From an uncultured Clostridia bacterium (lineage in GTDB: Bacteria; Bacillota; Clostridia; Oscillospirales; Acutalibacteraceae), in the NCBI GenBank assembly GCA_947624285.1, contig CANQJS010000006.1:18424-82423 (forward strand): a stretch of DNA of 64,000 nt, in the 5' to 3' direction. This document shows positions 10,065-20,343 of the stretch, in pieces (the stretch's first letter is position 1; every line of letters starts with the position of its first letter). The notes beneath the pieces are model-generated. The model was not told where the DNA came from and made no database searches. It worked only from the letters and a program-made list of their open reading frames with translations. Both the position numbers and the translations under genes were made by a program.

Positions 10065-10151
10065 ATTATTTCCTCCATTACACAGTTATGCAAATATGCA
10101 CAGTAACATACATTTTACTTAATAAGCGCCAAAAAGTCAATAGTATAAAAT

Positions 10152-13100
10152 CTACTCGATAAAAACTACATTTTCATCTCCGAGTATCCGCGAAAGCTCG
10201 CCGAGCATCGTTTTGTTTACATCAACAAATTTTCCCCTGCTCTGCAGCTCGTATTTTTTCTCGTTCGCAAAATAAAACCAAAGAGGATAACTTCCGTCAA
10301 AAATCGAAACGACTTTTTCCGCTGAGCGTATATTCTCATCATCCCGTGAGTCAAAGCGCAGAAACAGCCCTGTTTTTTTATTTTTTACTGCCTTTTTATC
10401 GGCAGGGGCGTCCTTTTGCGCCGCCAAAGTTCCTCGGGGCGCGCTTTTTCTTCTCTCGGGAGGGCCGGATATATCGTTTGCAAGCACCTTCGGCTCTTTT
10501 TCCTCCTCAACGGAAAGAGTGCCCGATACGGTTATAACAGCGCCCTTTACTATCCTGTCGCCGCAAGCTTCAAGGACTTTCGGGAAAACTATCACCTCTA
10601 TTGACCCAAACAGATCCTCTATGGTGACAAACGCCATATCCTTGCCGTTTCTTGTCTGCTTTACCGTAATGCCGCTCACCGAGCCGGCGACGGTGACTTT
10701 CGCTCCGTCCTTGACCTTGGCGAAATCGCTTTCCGCCTCCAAAAGGTCTATGGTGCGGGAATAGCCCATCTCGTTTATTATATCGTCGTATTTATCAAGC
10801 GGATGACCGGACAGGAAAAGCCCCGTCATTTCCTTTTCCATTTTCAGCAGTTCGCTTTTCGGAAATTCCTCCACCTGCGGCATTTCAAATTCAAAGCCGA
10901 ATGAATTATCATCGCCTCCGAAATCGAAAAAGCCCATCTGCCCGTACATTGTTTTATGCCTGTATTCCTCTAAATTGCTGACGAGGGCGGGCAGAGCCTG
11001 AAGCATACTGCGCCTGTTAGCGCCGAGACTGTCCATCGCGCCGCACCTGATGAGGCTTTCGACGGCGCGCCTGTTGAAATGCCCCGATTGAAGCCTTGAG
11101 CAAAAATCCGCAAGACTTTTAAACTTGCCGTTTTCCCTTTCCTTTATTATCTCGTTGATAAATTCCGATCCGAGATTTTTTATACCCAAAAGACCGTAAT
11201 TTATAACATTGCCGTTGGCGTAAAAGCCTTTCATGGAGCTGTTCACATCGGGCACGGACAGCCGCAGACCCAATCGCTTGCTTTCGGCGATATAGCGCGC
11301 CACCTTGTTTGAAGAATCAAGAACGGAGGTGAGCAGCGCCGCCATAAACTGCGCGGGGCAATAGCGTTTAAGATACGCCGTTCTATAAGCCACGAGCGCG
11401 TAACATGCGGCGTGCGATTTATTAAAGGCGTACTTTGCAAATTCCGACATCTGATTGAAAATATCGTCGGCGACATCGGCATTTACTCCGTTTTTACCGC
11501 AGCCCTCAATGAAGTTGACCCTCTCCGCCTCCATAACATCCTTTTTCTTTTTGCTCATAGCGCGGCGCACAACATCAGCCCTGCCGTAGGAATATCCCGC
11601 AAGACTTCTGAAGATCTGCATTACCTGCTCCTGATAGACCATACAGCCGAAAGTGTCCTCAAGTATGGGCTTTAAAAGCGGGGTAGAATAAGTTATTTTT
11701 TCGGGATGGCGTGAGTTTTCTATAAATGTATCTATCTGCTTTGCGGGCCCGGGGCGGAAAAGAGAGTTTGCGGCGATAAGATGCTCAAGCCTTGTTGGTT
11801 TTAAATTCATCAGCATCTGTTTCATTCCGCTTGATTCAAACTGAAAGACACCCTCCGTCTGCCCCCTTGAGAACATTTTATATACCTCCGGGTCGTCGAT
11901 GGGTATATTGTCTATATCTATTCCGGAATTTTTCGCCGCGTCGTTTATAACCGTGAGGGTGCGCAGACCGAGAAAATCCATTTTCAGCAGACCCAATTCC
12001 TCAAGGGTAGTCATCGTGTACTGAGTGACGGTGAGACCGTCGTTTGATGCGAGAGGAACATAAGTATATACGGGATCGTGCGTTATGACGACTCCCGCCG
12101 CGTGGGTCGAGGTGTTTCTCGGCATACCCTCGATCTTTTTCGCGGTTTCCATAAGCTCGTTTACCTGCGGATTTTCCTGCATAAGCGTTCTTAGAGAAGA
12201 TGACTTTTCAATGGCTTCGTCTATCTTTATATGAAAATCGTTTGGCACCATTTTTGCTACTGCGTCAACCGAAGCGTAAGGCATTCCCATAACCCTGCCA
12301 ACATCGCGTATCGCCGCCCTCGTCTGCAAAGTTCCGAATGTCACTATTTGCGCAACTCGATCCGCGCCGTATTTCTCGGTCACATAATCAATGACCTCCT
12401 GCCGCCGCTCATAACAGAAATCTATATCGAAATCCGGCATAGACACCCTTTCGGGATTTAGGAAGCGCTCAAAAAGAAGAGTGTACCTCATAGGATCGAC
12501 ATCGGTTATTCCTATACAATACGCGGCAAGAGAGCCCGCGCCCGAGCCTCTGCCCGGTCCGACTGGAATACCCTTGCTCTTTGCGAATGAAACAAAATCC
12601 GCTACAATAAGATAATAGTCGGTATAGCCCATTTTCTCAACGGTGTTGAGCTCATATTCAAGGCGGTCGGTATATTTTTCAGCGTCGCCTTTATATCTTT
12701 TCTCAAGCCCCTCATAGCATTTGCGCCTGAAATACTCGAAATGGTCTTCATTATTCGGCGTTTCGTAATAAGGCAGTTTTGTGTTGCCGAATTCAAAATC
12801 AAAGCGGCATCTTTCGGCGATTTTGCCCGTGTTTTCCACCGCCTCGGGTATATCGGAAAACAGAGCTTCCATTTCATCCTGCGATTTTAAGTAAAACTCC
12901 TGCGAATGGAATTCAAGCCCTGTATCCTCACCGAGAATATGATTTGTGGCGATACAGATAAGCACCTGCTGGACTTTACTGTCCTCCCGTTCTATATAGT
13001 GAACATCGTTTGTTACCGCGAGCGGTATTTTCGTATCCGCGCTGAGTCTTTTCAGCCCGTCCTTAACTATCTTCTGCTCGTCAAGGCCGTGATCCTGTAT

Positions 13101-13616
13101 TTCAAGATAATAATTTCCGTTTCCGAAAACCTCATTATACCATAAGGCGGTGCGTTTTGCGCTATCATAATCCCTTTGAAGAAGTGCCTGCGGTATCTCA
13201 CCGGCAAGGCAGGCGGAAAGGCAGATGAGCCCCTCGTGGTATTTTTCGAGAATATCGTGATCGACTCTCGGTTTATAGTAGTAGCCCTCCGTAAACGAGA
13301 GAGACACAAGCTTTATTAAATTCTTATATCCCGTTTCATTTTCGCACAGCAAAATAAGGTGATTGTAATCCTTATCAAGCACCTTTTCCTTATCAAACCT
13401 TGTGCGCGGCGCAACATAGACCTCACACCCGATTATCGACTTTATACCGTGCTTTTTGCACGCCCTGTAAAATTCAACAGCCCCGTACATATTACCGTGA
13501 TCCGTAATTGCAAGGGACTGCATTCCGAGCTCCTTCGCCTTGGCGGCAAGCTGCTCAATACGGCATGCGCCGTCAAGCAGAGAATACTCGGTGTGAACAT
13601 GAAGATGAGTAAACAT
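10152..13616 (-). CDS. dnaE: DNA polymerase III subunit alpha, DnaE type
   Basis: MFTHLHVHTEYSLLDGACRI; PDFDIDFCYERRQEVIDYV; clamp-binding-like QMGFFDF. Confidence 0.96.
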   Translation of the reverse strand: MFTHLHVHTEYSLLDGACRIEQLAAKAKELGMQSLAITDHGNMYGAVEFYRACKKHGIKSIIGCEVYVAPRTRFDKEKVLDKDYNHLILLCENETGYKNLIKLVSLSFTEGYYYKPRVDHDILEKYHEGLICLSACLAGEIPQALLQRDYDSAKRTALWYNEVFGNGNYYLEIQDHGLDEQKIVKDGLKRLSADTKIPLAVTNDVHYIEREDSKVQQVLICIATNHILGEDTGLEFHSQEFYLKSQDEMEALFSDIPEAVENTGKIAERCRFDFEFGNTKLPYYETPNNEDHFEYFRRKCYEGLEKRYKGDAEKYTDRLEYELNTVEKMGYTDYYLIVADFVSFAKSKGIPVGPGRGSGAGSLAAYCIGITDVDPMRYTLLFERFLNPERVSMPDFDIDFCYERRQEVIDYVTEKYGADRVAQIVTFGTLQTRAAIRDVGRVMGMPYASVDAVAKMVPNDFHIKIDEAIEKSSSLRTLMQENPQVNELMETAKKIEGMPRNTSTHAAGVVITHDPVYTYVPLASNDGLTVTQYTMTTLEELGLLKMDFLGLRTLTVINDAAKNSGIDIDNIPIDDPEVYKMFSRGQTEGVFQFESSGMKQMLMNLKPTRLEHLIAANSLFRPGPAKQIDTFIENSRHPEKITYSTPLLKPILEDTFGCMVYQEQVMQIFRSLAGYSYGRADVVRRAMSKKKKDVMEAERVNFIEGCGKNGVNADVADDIFNQMSEFAKYAFNKSHAACYALVAYRTAYLKRYCPAQFMAALLTSVLDSSNKVARYIAESKRLGLRLSVPDVNSSMKGFYANGNVINYGLLGIKNLGSEFINEIIKERENGKFKSLADFCSRLQSGHFNRRAVESLIRCGAMDSLGANRRSMLQALPALVSNLEEYRHKTMYGQMGFFDFGGDDNSFGFEFEMPQVEEFPKSELLKMEKEMTGLFLSGHPLDKYDDIINEMGYSRTIDLLEAESDFAKVKDGAKVTVAGSVSGITVKQTRNGKDMAFVTIEDLFGSIEVIVFPKVLEACGDRIVKGAVITVSGTLSVEEEKEPKVLANDISGPPERRKSAPRGTLAAQKDAPADKKAVKNKKTGLFLRFDSRDDENIRSAEKVVSIFDGSYPLWFYFANEKKYELQSRGKFVDVNKTMLGELSRILGDENVVFIE

Positions 13617-13658
13617 AATACCGTTGTGCCTCATTACTTTACATATATGATCATAAAA

Positions 13659-14216
13659 TTATCGGCTTTCCTTAGCCGTCTTCATCCGCAGCTTATACAT
13701 TTTTATCATACCCGAAAGATTGCCCTTAAAAGCAAGTGACATCTCCGGAAATCTGCCGAAATCCCTCGGAAAATACCGCGCGCTGTTCTTTTTCAAATGA
13801 AGCGCCTTGCTGCGCTTGAAAACATCTGCTATAAACTGTGAGCAGAAATATTTTCTTTTCTGAACAAGTGGCATTCGCATAAGCCCTAAAATAAGCCCAG
13901 CCCTCGCAAAGCTGTATTTGTGCCTGTTTTCCACAAATTCAAGTAGTATTTTTTTGATAAGCTCATATTTTTCCGCGGAGACATCCATTTCGTAGAGCTC
14001 ACATGGATACGGCTTTCTGTCGGGGCGTATATACTTGGTTATCTTTTCAACTATAAATCCTTTCCACGCAAAGCTGTAAAATGTATCTAAATCCTCATCA
14101 AGCCCGATCGAGGCGTGGGTAAATATGGAATTTGTCATAAATCCCACCATTTTTGAGCCCATATCGGGAAAGCTCGTCAGCAGGATATATATTTTTCTGT
14201 TTTCATTTTTCTCCAT
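13659..14216 (-). CDS. Putative papain-like/NlpC-P60-type (YiiX-like) hydrolase
   Basis: Candidate catalytic His in FTHASIGL and Cys in KRKYFCSQFIADVF. Confidence 0.5.
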   Translation of the reverse strand: MEKNENRKIYILLTSFPDMGSKMVGFMTNSIFTHASIGLDEDLDTFYSFAWKGFIVEKITKYIRPDRKPYPCELYEMDVSAEKYELIKKILLEFVENRHKYSFARAGLILGLMRMPLVQKRKYFCSQFIADVFKRSKALHLKKNSARYFPRDFGRFPEMSLAFKGNLSGMIKMYKLRMKTAKESR

Positions 14217-14291
14217 AATTTACCCCTATATCAGCAAATGTTTTATCTGCTTTTATTGTTGACAAAAAAGGCGTTTAAAACCTTTCCGTTT

Positions 14292-15182
14292 TTAAACTTT
14301 TTTTGAAATTTCTATAATTTTTTGCAGCCTGTGGTTTACCCCGCTTCTGCTGAGAGGCGGATCACAGCTCTGCGCCAGCTCCGCAAGGCTCATATCGGGA
14401 TTTTCATACCTTATTTTCGCAAGCGTGCGCAGATTTTCGGGCAGATAATCCCAGCCCTTTTTCTTTAAAATTTTATCTATCGCCTGTATTTGAACGGAAA
14501 CGGCGTTTACCAATCTGTTGATATTTGCCGTCTCGCAGTTTGCCTGCCTGTTTGCCTTATTTCTGAAATCCTTGACGATTTTGATATTCATCATTTCAAA
14601 CATTGCGTCCGACGCGCCCATAAGATAAAGGCAGTCCTCAATAGCCTCGCTTTCTTTGAAATAGATAACATGATAACCGTTTCTGCTTGTGCTTTTCGGT
14701 TTCAGCTCCGTTTCCTCCAGCAAAGTGAGCAGGCTTTTGGAAAGATTAAGATACGCCACGGTAAATTCAAGGTGATAATCCTTTTCGGGCGCGGACGCAG
14801 TTCCGCAGGAGAGAAAAGCTCCCGCGATAAACGCGTTTATACATTTTTCGCAATGAAAATTTGAATGATTTATTTTTAGGCTTGAGCCCGTTTCGTGCCC
14901 AAATGCCTTAAACAGCTTTCCCGCGTCGTTTTCCCGCGCGACGCTCACGGTCAGATTTCTTCCTCCCGCGGACTTTTTTACGGTGCATTCTATATTGAAA
15001 AGCCGTTTCATAAGCCTCATGTAAAGCTCCGCGATGTTCTTATTCTCCGTTTGAATCGAGACCTTTTGAGCCGAAAAGCTTTTTCCGAAAATACTCATTC
15101 CGTAAAGCAACGCCTTTTTACAGCATGCAGATTCATATTCTGTTTTGATAAGCTCGTCCTTTACCTGAGATGAAAACGACAT
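14292..15182 (-). CDS. whiA: DNA-binding protein WhiA
   Basis: MSFSSQVKDELIK...NRLVNAVSVQIQAIDKI...SLAELAQSCDPPLSRSGVNHRLQKI. Confidence 0.96.
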   Translation of the reverse strand: MSFSSQVKDELIKTEYESACCKKALLYGMSIFGKSFSAQKVSIQTENKNIAELYMRLMKRLFNIECTVKKSAGGRNLTVSVARENDAGKLFKAFGHETGSSLKINHSNFHCEKCINAFIAGAFLSCGTASAPEKDYHLEFTVAYLNLSKSLLTLLEETELKPKSTSRNGYHVIYFKESEAIEDCLYLMGASDAMFEMMNIKIVKDFRNKANRQANCETANINRLVNAVSVQIQAIDKILKKKGWDYLPENLRTLAKIRYENPDMSLAELAQSCDPPLSRSGVNHRLQKIIEISKKV

Positions 15183-15190
15183 TTTTATAC

Positions 15191-16060
15191 CTAATTTCTG
15201 TTTATATCCCTATGATTTACCGAAACATTGCCCCAACGCTTGCAGAAATGCTCCTTCAGCGCCTCCGCTATCGCCACGGAGCGGTGGTTTCCGCCAGTGC
15301 AGCCCACGGCAAAAACGATTTGGCTTTTACCCTCTTTTATATAAAGCGGATTAAGAAAATCCAGCATATCTATCAGCTTTTCGAGAAGCTGATTTGACTC
15401 CTCAAAGGAGAAAATATATTTTTTGACCTCTTCATCAAGCCCCGTTTTCTTTCTCAGGCTTTCAAGCCAATATGGATTGGGCAGACAGCGCACATCGATT
15501 ACAAAATCCGCGTCGTTCGGTATGCCGTGCTTAAAGCCGAAGGAGATGACATGAATATTCATTATCTCCCTGTCGTTTCCGAAAAGTATTTCGGCAAGGC
15601 GGTTTTTGAGCCGGCTTTCGGTTATATCCGAGGTGTCTATAATATGGTCCGCCCTGATGCGAAGAGGGCTCAGTATTTCTTTTTCATATTCCAAGGCGGC
15701 GGTTATATCGCCGTTGAAGCGATCCGCATATGGATGCTTCCTTCTTGTGAGCTTATATCGACTGAGCGCGGTATTCGTTTTCGTGTCAAGATAAACTACC
15801 CTGACCTCGTAATTCTCCTCAAATGTGTTGAGCATTTCCGAAACGGAATTGAAATCCTCGGTAGAGCGGGCGTCTATCACGACCGCCACCCTCTTTTTAC
15901 CCTGACGGTTCTCGATCAAATCAAGGAATGTGCTCAAAAGCGCGGGCGGCATATTATCTATACAATAGTAGCCCGCGTCCTCCAAAAAGCCTATCGCCGA
16001 GGATTTACCCGCGCCCGAAAGACCTGTGATCACTATAAGTTCGTTTTTTTCAACAATCAT
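15191..16060 (-). CDS. rapZ: RapZ/YvcJ family nucleotide-binding protein
   Basis: VITGLSGAGKSSAIGFLEDAGYYCIDNMPP...GCTGGNHRSVAIAE. Confidence 0.96.
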   Translation of the reverse strand: MIVEKNELIVITGLSGAGKSSAIGFLEDAGYYCIDNMPPALLSTFLDLIENRQGKKRVAVVIDARSTEDFNSVSEMLNTFEENYEVRVVYLDTKTNTALSRYKLTRRKHPYADRFNGDITAALEYEKEILSPLRIRADHIIDTSDITESRLKNRLAEILFGNDREIMNIHVISFGFKHGIPNDADFVIDVRCLPNPYWLESLRKKTGLDEEVKKYIFSFEESNQLLEKLIDMLDFLNPLYIKEGKSQIVFAVGCTGGNHRSVAIAEALKEHFCKRWGNVSVNHRDINRN

Positions 16061-16959
16061 TATTCCGTTACCCTTATCTCCATTTCCAGCTTAACGCCTT
16101 TTTCTTTCCACACTGTTTCTTCGCATATTCTGCACAGCTCAAGAATATCCCCGCAGGTCGCACCTCCTTTGTTGATAACAAATCCCGCGTGCTTTTCGCT
16201 TATCTGAGCCCCGCCGACGGTTTTGCCTTTCAGCCCGCATTCCTCTATTAGAGCTCCGGCGAAATGCCCGGGCGGTCTTTTGAAGGTTGAGCCCGCGCTC
16301 GGATATTCAAGCGGTTGCTTAGCCTTTCTGCGGGCAAGCAAATCATTCATTTTTTCCTTTATCTCGGCTTTATCGCCCTTATTCAGTTTAAGGTAAAGCC
16401 CCGTAATTATACAATCGTTTGAATAATAGGCGGAATGACGGTAAGAGAGCTCCAACGCGCCGTTCTCAAGAGAGCCCTCGTTTCCGTTTTCGTCGATATG
16501 GTCACACCTGAACAGCACATCTTTCATCTCGCCGCCGTAAGCGCCGGCGTTCATAAATGCGGCTCCGCCGCATGAGCCGGGTATGCCGTAAGCAAATTCC
16601 AGCCCCGTAAGCGCGTTATCAAGCGCAAATCTGCACAGTTTAACGAGGGGCGCGCCGCTTTGCGCGTATATTATGCCGTCGCCTATCAGCTTTATATCCG
16701 AAAACCCGTTTGAAAAGCACATAACGCAGGCGTTGATCCCCTCATCGGACACAAGCAAATTTGAGCCGTTGCCGATGGCGATAAGTCTTATACCGCGCTT
16801 TTTACAGTATTTTACCGTTTCGGCGACTTGAGCGATACTTTCGGGATAGACTATTATCCTTGCGTTCCCGCCGACCTTGAAGGTAGTGTGCTCGCGCATC
16901 GGCTCATTTTCGGAATATCTCATATTCAGTTTTTGCGCAAGACTTATTATCTCTGTCAA
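16060..16959 (-). CDS. murB: UDP-N-acetylmuramate dehydrogenase
   Basis: NEPMREHTTFKVGGNARI...GIPGSCGGAAFMNAGAYGGE...PSAGSTFKRP. Confidence 0.96.
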   Translation of the reverse strand: MTEIISLAQKLNMRYSENEPMREHTTFKVGGNARIIVYPESIAQVAETVKYCKKRGIRLIAIGNGSNLLVSDEGINACVMCFSNGFSDIKLIGDGIIYAQSGAPLVKLCRFALDNALTGLEFAYGIPGSCGGAAFMNAGAYGGEMKDVLFRCDHIDENGNEGSLENGALELSYRHSAYYSNDCIITGLYLKLNKGDKAEIKEKMNDLLARRKAKQPLEYPSAGSTFKRPPGHFAGALIEECGLKGKTVGGAQISEKHAGFVINKGGATCGDILELCRICEETVWKEKGVKLEMEIRVTE

Positions 16960-16972
16960 AATATCACCGTTA

Positions 16973-17920
16973 TTATATTGAGCCCAGCAGCGCCGCGCCT
17001 ATTACGCCCGCGTTGTTTCCAAGCTGGGCTTTCATAATTTTAGTTTGTATTTTACTGTGGATAGAATATCTTTCCGCCATAACATATCTGTTGAGAGGCT
17101 TGAGCAGAGTATCGCCCTCGTTGCAGATCCCTCCGCCGACGCAGATGATCTCCGGCTGAAGCGCGTTTACGATATTTATGAGACCGCAGGCAACATATTT
17201 AATATAGTTGTTGACTACCTTTATACCCGCTATGTCGCCCTTTCGCATCGCATCAAAAGCCGTTTTACCGTTTATCTTGCCCTCTTGCTTAACTATCTCG
17301 TGCATAACGGAATCGGGATTTTCTTCCATAGCCTTCTTCGTCTGGCGGATAAGAGCGGTGGCGGAGGCATACGCCTCCCAACATCCCTTTCTGCCGCAGG
17401 TGCAGGGCTCGCCGTCCACCGAGATGACCATATGCCCGAACTCGCCGCCGGCAAAGTTTACGCCGTTTACGATTTTTCCGTCTATTATAACGCCCGAGCC
17501 CACTCCCGTGCCGAGAGTGACAGCAACGAAATTGCCCGAGCCGTTTCCGCAGCCCGCGTGCGCCTCGCCGAGAGCGGCGCAGTTGGCGTCGTTCTCAACA
17601 AAAACAGGCAGATCCCCAAGGCGCTCTTTCAGCATTTCCTTTGCCGGAACATTATTAAAACCGAGATTGTTTGCAAATTCGATCACGCCCTCGCCGTTTA
17701 CAGTGCCAGGAGTACCCATTCCGATACAGGATATATCCCCGACGGTAACTCCCGCCGCGTCCATCGCCTCACGGCACACCTTTGCTATATCGTCGAATAT
17801 ATCCTGCGCGCTGCGCGGCGTGGCTGTAGGCGTTTTTGCCTTTCCCAAAATATTATAGCCGTCATCTACCACGGCGGCGACTATATTCGTTCCTCCCAAA
17901 TCTATTCCGATATTATACAT
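16973..17920 (-). CDS. ROK family glucokinase
   Basis: MYNIGIDLGGTNIVAAVVDD; CTCGRKGCWEAYAS; start trimmed from 17986. Confidence 0.9.
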   Translation of the reverse strand: MYNIGIDLGGTNIVAAVVDDGYNILGKAKTPTATPRSAQDIFDDIAKVCREAMDAAGVTVGDISCIGMGTPGTVNGEGVIEFANNLGFNNVPAKEMLKERLGDLPVFVENDANCAALGEAHAGCGNGSGNFVAVTLGTGVGSGVIIDGKIVNGVNFAGGEFGHMVISVDGEPCTCGRKGCWEAYASATALIRQTKKAMEENPDSVMHEIVKQEGKINGKTAFDAMRKGDIAGIKVVNNYIKYVACGLINIVNALQPEIICVGGGICNEGDTLLKPLNRYVMAERYSIHSKIQTKIMKAQLGNNAGVIGAALLGSI

Positions 17921-17936
17921 TTTATCCTCCTGCTTT

Positions 17937-18902
17937 TTAGGAATTTTTCCAAATTTCAAGTTCCTTTTCCTCTGCCTCAAAATCATCCATACCGAGGCTC
18001 GCCATAAGCTCTCTCGCCGCGTTGTAGCCCATTTTTTTCTGGCGATTATTCATGGCGGCGGTTTCGATTATTACCGCAAGGTTTCGCCCGGGGTTTACGG
18101 GAACGGTTATCACGGGCACCTTTACATCAAGGATTATGGCGTACTCACTGTCTATACCGAGGCGGTCGTAAGCCTTAGTGGAATCCCACGGCTCAAGCTG
18201 CACCACCATATCTATTTTTTCGGAGGCTTTTACCGAGCCCATACCGAAAAGCCGGCGCGCGTTGATAATGCCTATGCCCCTCAGCTCAATGAAGTGGCGT
18301 ATATTGTTTGGCGACGCGCCCACAAGGGTGTGAGCGTCCGTTTTTCTGATTTCAACGGCGTCGTCCGCTATGAAACGGTGACCTCTTTTGATAAGCTCAA
18401 CGGCAGTCTCGGATTTACCGGCTCCGCTGTCGCCAAGAATAAGCACGCCCTCGCCGTAGACCTCGCACAAAACTCCGTGGCGTGTTATACGGGGAGCAAG
18501 AGAGGAATTCAGATATTGGATAAGCGACGCTAAAAACGGAGAAGTCTCCTCCTCGGTGCGAAGAAGCGGCACTTTATATTTTTCGCACGCGGCGGTGAAA
18601 TAATCGGGTATCTCAAGTCCTCTTGTTATCACCGCGGCGGCGGGGTGAAGCCCCAGCCAACAGCTAAGCGCCTTATCCTTTTCCTCATCGCTCATATTCT
18701 GCAAAAACCCAAACTCGGTCCATCCAAGTATTTGTATTCTGAGCGGGTCGAAATAATCCACATAGCCCGTAAGGACTATTCCGGGGCGGTTTATCTCGTT
18801 GGTGGTCACAAGAATATCGTTAGCGTCTTTCGGAAGATATATCACCTCAAGCGAATGATTTTCGATTATCTTCTGAAGCGAAACCGAATAGCTTTCTGCC
18901 AT
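17937..18902 (-). CDS. hprK: HPr kinase/phosphorylase
   Basis: GVLILGDSGAGKSETAVELIKRGHRFIADDAVEI...IELRGIGIINARRLFG. Confidence 0.96.
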   Translation of the reverse strand: MAESYSVSLQKIIENHSLEVIYLPKDANDILVTTNEINRPGIVLTGYVDYFDPLRIQILGWTEFGFLQNMSDEEKDKALSCWLGLHPAAAVITRGLEIPDYFTAACEKYKVPLLRTEEETSPFLASLIQYLNSSLAPRITRHGVLCEVYGEGVLILGDSGAGKSETAVELIKRGHRFIADDAVEIRKTDAHTLVGASPNNIRHFIELRGIGIINARRLFGMGSVKASEKIDMVVQLEPWDSTKAYDRLGIDSEYAIILDVKVPVITVPVNPGRNLAVIIETAAMNNRQKKMGYNAARELMASLGMDDFEAEEKELEIWKNS

Positions 18903-19084
18903 TTTTTTACCTCCTGCCATTATACATTATCTATTATATAATATTATTATAAGGAATTGCAACCTGAAAAGTAGTTTTTTATAAACTTATTGTGAATATT
19001 CGGCGACGGGATTTACATTTTAGCGAAATAATGATATATTTATGATATAAATTTCCTTTCAGGATTTATTTATCGGAGATCTTT

Positions 19085-20284
19085 ATGGATAAAAGCCTTA
19101 AAATCGCAATAGGAAGCGACGCTTTTCCCCCTACTACGGACGGAATAAGCAATGTTGCCGCCAGCTACGCGGATATTCTGAATAAAAAGGGCTGCGAGGC
19201 GGTCGTTGTCACTCCCAAAAATCCCAATCAGCAGGATATAAAATATCCCTTTGAGATTTTCAGATACAAAAGCTGGTGGGTACCTACAAGGGAGGGCTAC
19301 AGCATCGGCTGGCCTTTCAAGGAATCGCTACACTATGAGATAGTTGACAGGAAGTTTGACCTTCTTCACAGCCACGCTCCCCTTGCAACGAGCTATTATT
19401 TCCGTCTTGTCAACAGAGTAAAGCGCATACCCACCGTTCTTACATATCACACAAAATATGAATATGACATTGCCAAAAGAGTTCCGACAAAGGCGGGAAA
19501 AAGATTTGCCTATAAATTTCTTCTCAACAACATAAACGCCGCCGACGAGGTTTGGGTGACGAGCGAGGGCTCTCTTGAAAGCCTGCGCAAGCTGGGCTAT
19601 GAGGGCGACTGTGTAGTTATGCCCAACGGCTGCGATATGCCTAAAAGAGATATCCCCAAGGTGCTTGTGGACAAAATAAAGAAAGAGCATCATATTCCCG
19701 ACGATGTTCCCGTTTTCATATACGCGGGAAGAATGATTTGGTATAAAAACATCCGTTTGATACTTGAGGCGTGCAAAACGCTCAAGAAAAGCGGCAGGGA
19801 TTTTCGCCTGATAATGCTCGGCTTCGGCGCTGACGAAACAGCCGTAAAACTGCTGTACAGAGCTCTCGGAATTGCCGATAAGGTGATTTGGGTCGGCAAG
19901 ATCCTTGACAGAGATCTCATTCAGCAGTATTACGCCGCTTCCGACATTCTTCTCTTCCCCTCCACATTTGACACAAACGGTCTTGTGGTAAGGGAGGCGG
20001 CATCCTGCGGCACGCCCTCGCTTCTTATTCGCGGCTCGTGCGCCGCGGAGGGCATCGACGACGGCGAAACGGGCTTTCTTTGCGAAGAAAACGCCGACAG
20101 CATCGCGGAGGTTTTGGCGGGCATAATGAATAACAGAAAGCTGCTTGAGCTTGTGGGAAGCAACGCGCGCGACAAAATCTATATAAGCTGGGACGACGCG
20201 GTCTCACGCGCGCTTGAAAGATATCAAAAGGTTATAAACGATTTCTATTCAATAGGAAAAAGCAGTGAGGAATATAAATACTGA
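19085..20284 (+). CDS. Glycosyltransferase family 4
   Basis: N-terminal SDAFPPTTDGISNVA; FIYAGRMIWYKNIRLILEA; only clearly coding plus-strand gene in the window. Confidence 0.88.
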   Translation: MDKSLKIAIGSDAFPPTTDGISNVAASYADILNKKGCEAVVVTPKNPNQQDIKYPFEIFRYKSWWVPTREGYSIGWPFKESLHYEIVDRKFDLLHSHAPLATSYYFRLVNRVKRIPTVLTYHTKYEYDIAKRVPTKAGKRFAYKFLLNNINAADEVWVTSEGSLESLRKLGYEGDCVVMPNGCDMPKRDIPKVLVDKIKKEHHIPDDVPVFIYAGRMIWYKNIRLILEACKTLKKSGRDFRLIMLGFGADETAVKLLYRALGIADKVIWVGKILDRDLIQQYYAASDILLFPSTFDTNGLVVREAASCGTPSLLIRGSCAAEGIDDGETGFLCEENADSIAEVLAGIMNNRKLLELVGSNARDKIYISWDDAVSRALERYQKVINDFYSIGKSSEEYKY

Positions 20285-20295
20285 ATAAAAAAATA

Positions 20296-20328
20296 AACGC
20301 CGCAGGATTCTCTCTTTCCCGCGGCGTT
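20296..20328. terminator. Bidirectional terminator between convergent GT4 gene and nrdR
   Basis: AACGCCGC/GCGGCGTT stem with A run on one side and T run on the other. Confidence 0.75.
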
Positions 20329-20343
20329 GTTTTTTGCCCAATA

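Noticed and set aside
9282-10106. 274-aa plus-strand ORF
   Set aside because: Antisense to pfkA; composition typical of shadow ORF
17045-18007. 320-aa plus-strand ORF (and 17208-17858)
   Set aside because: Antisense to ROK glucokinase and hprK; no family motifs
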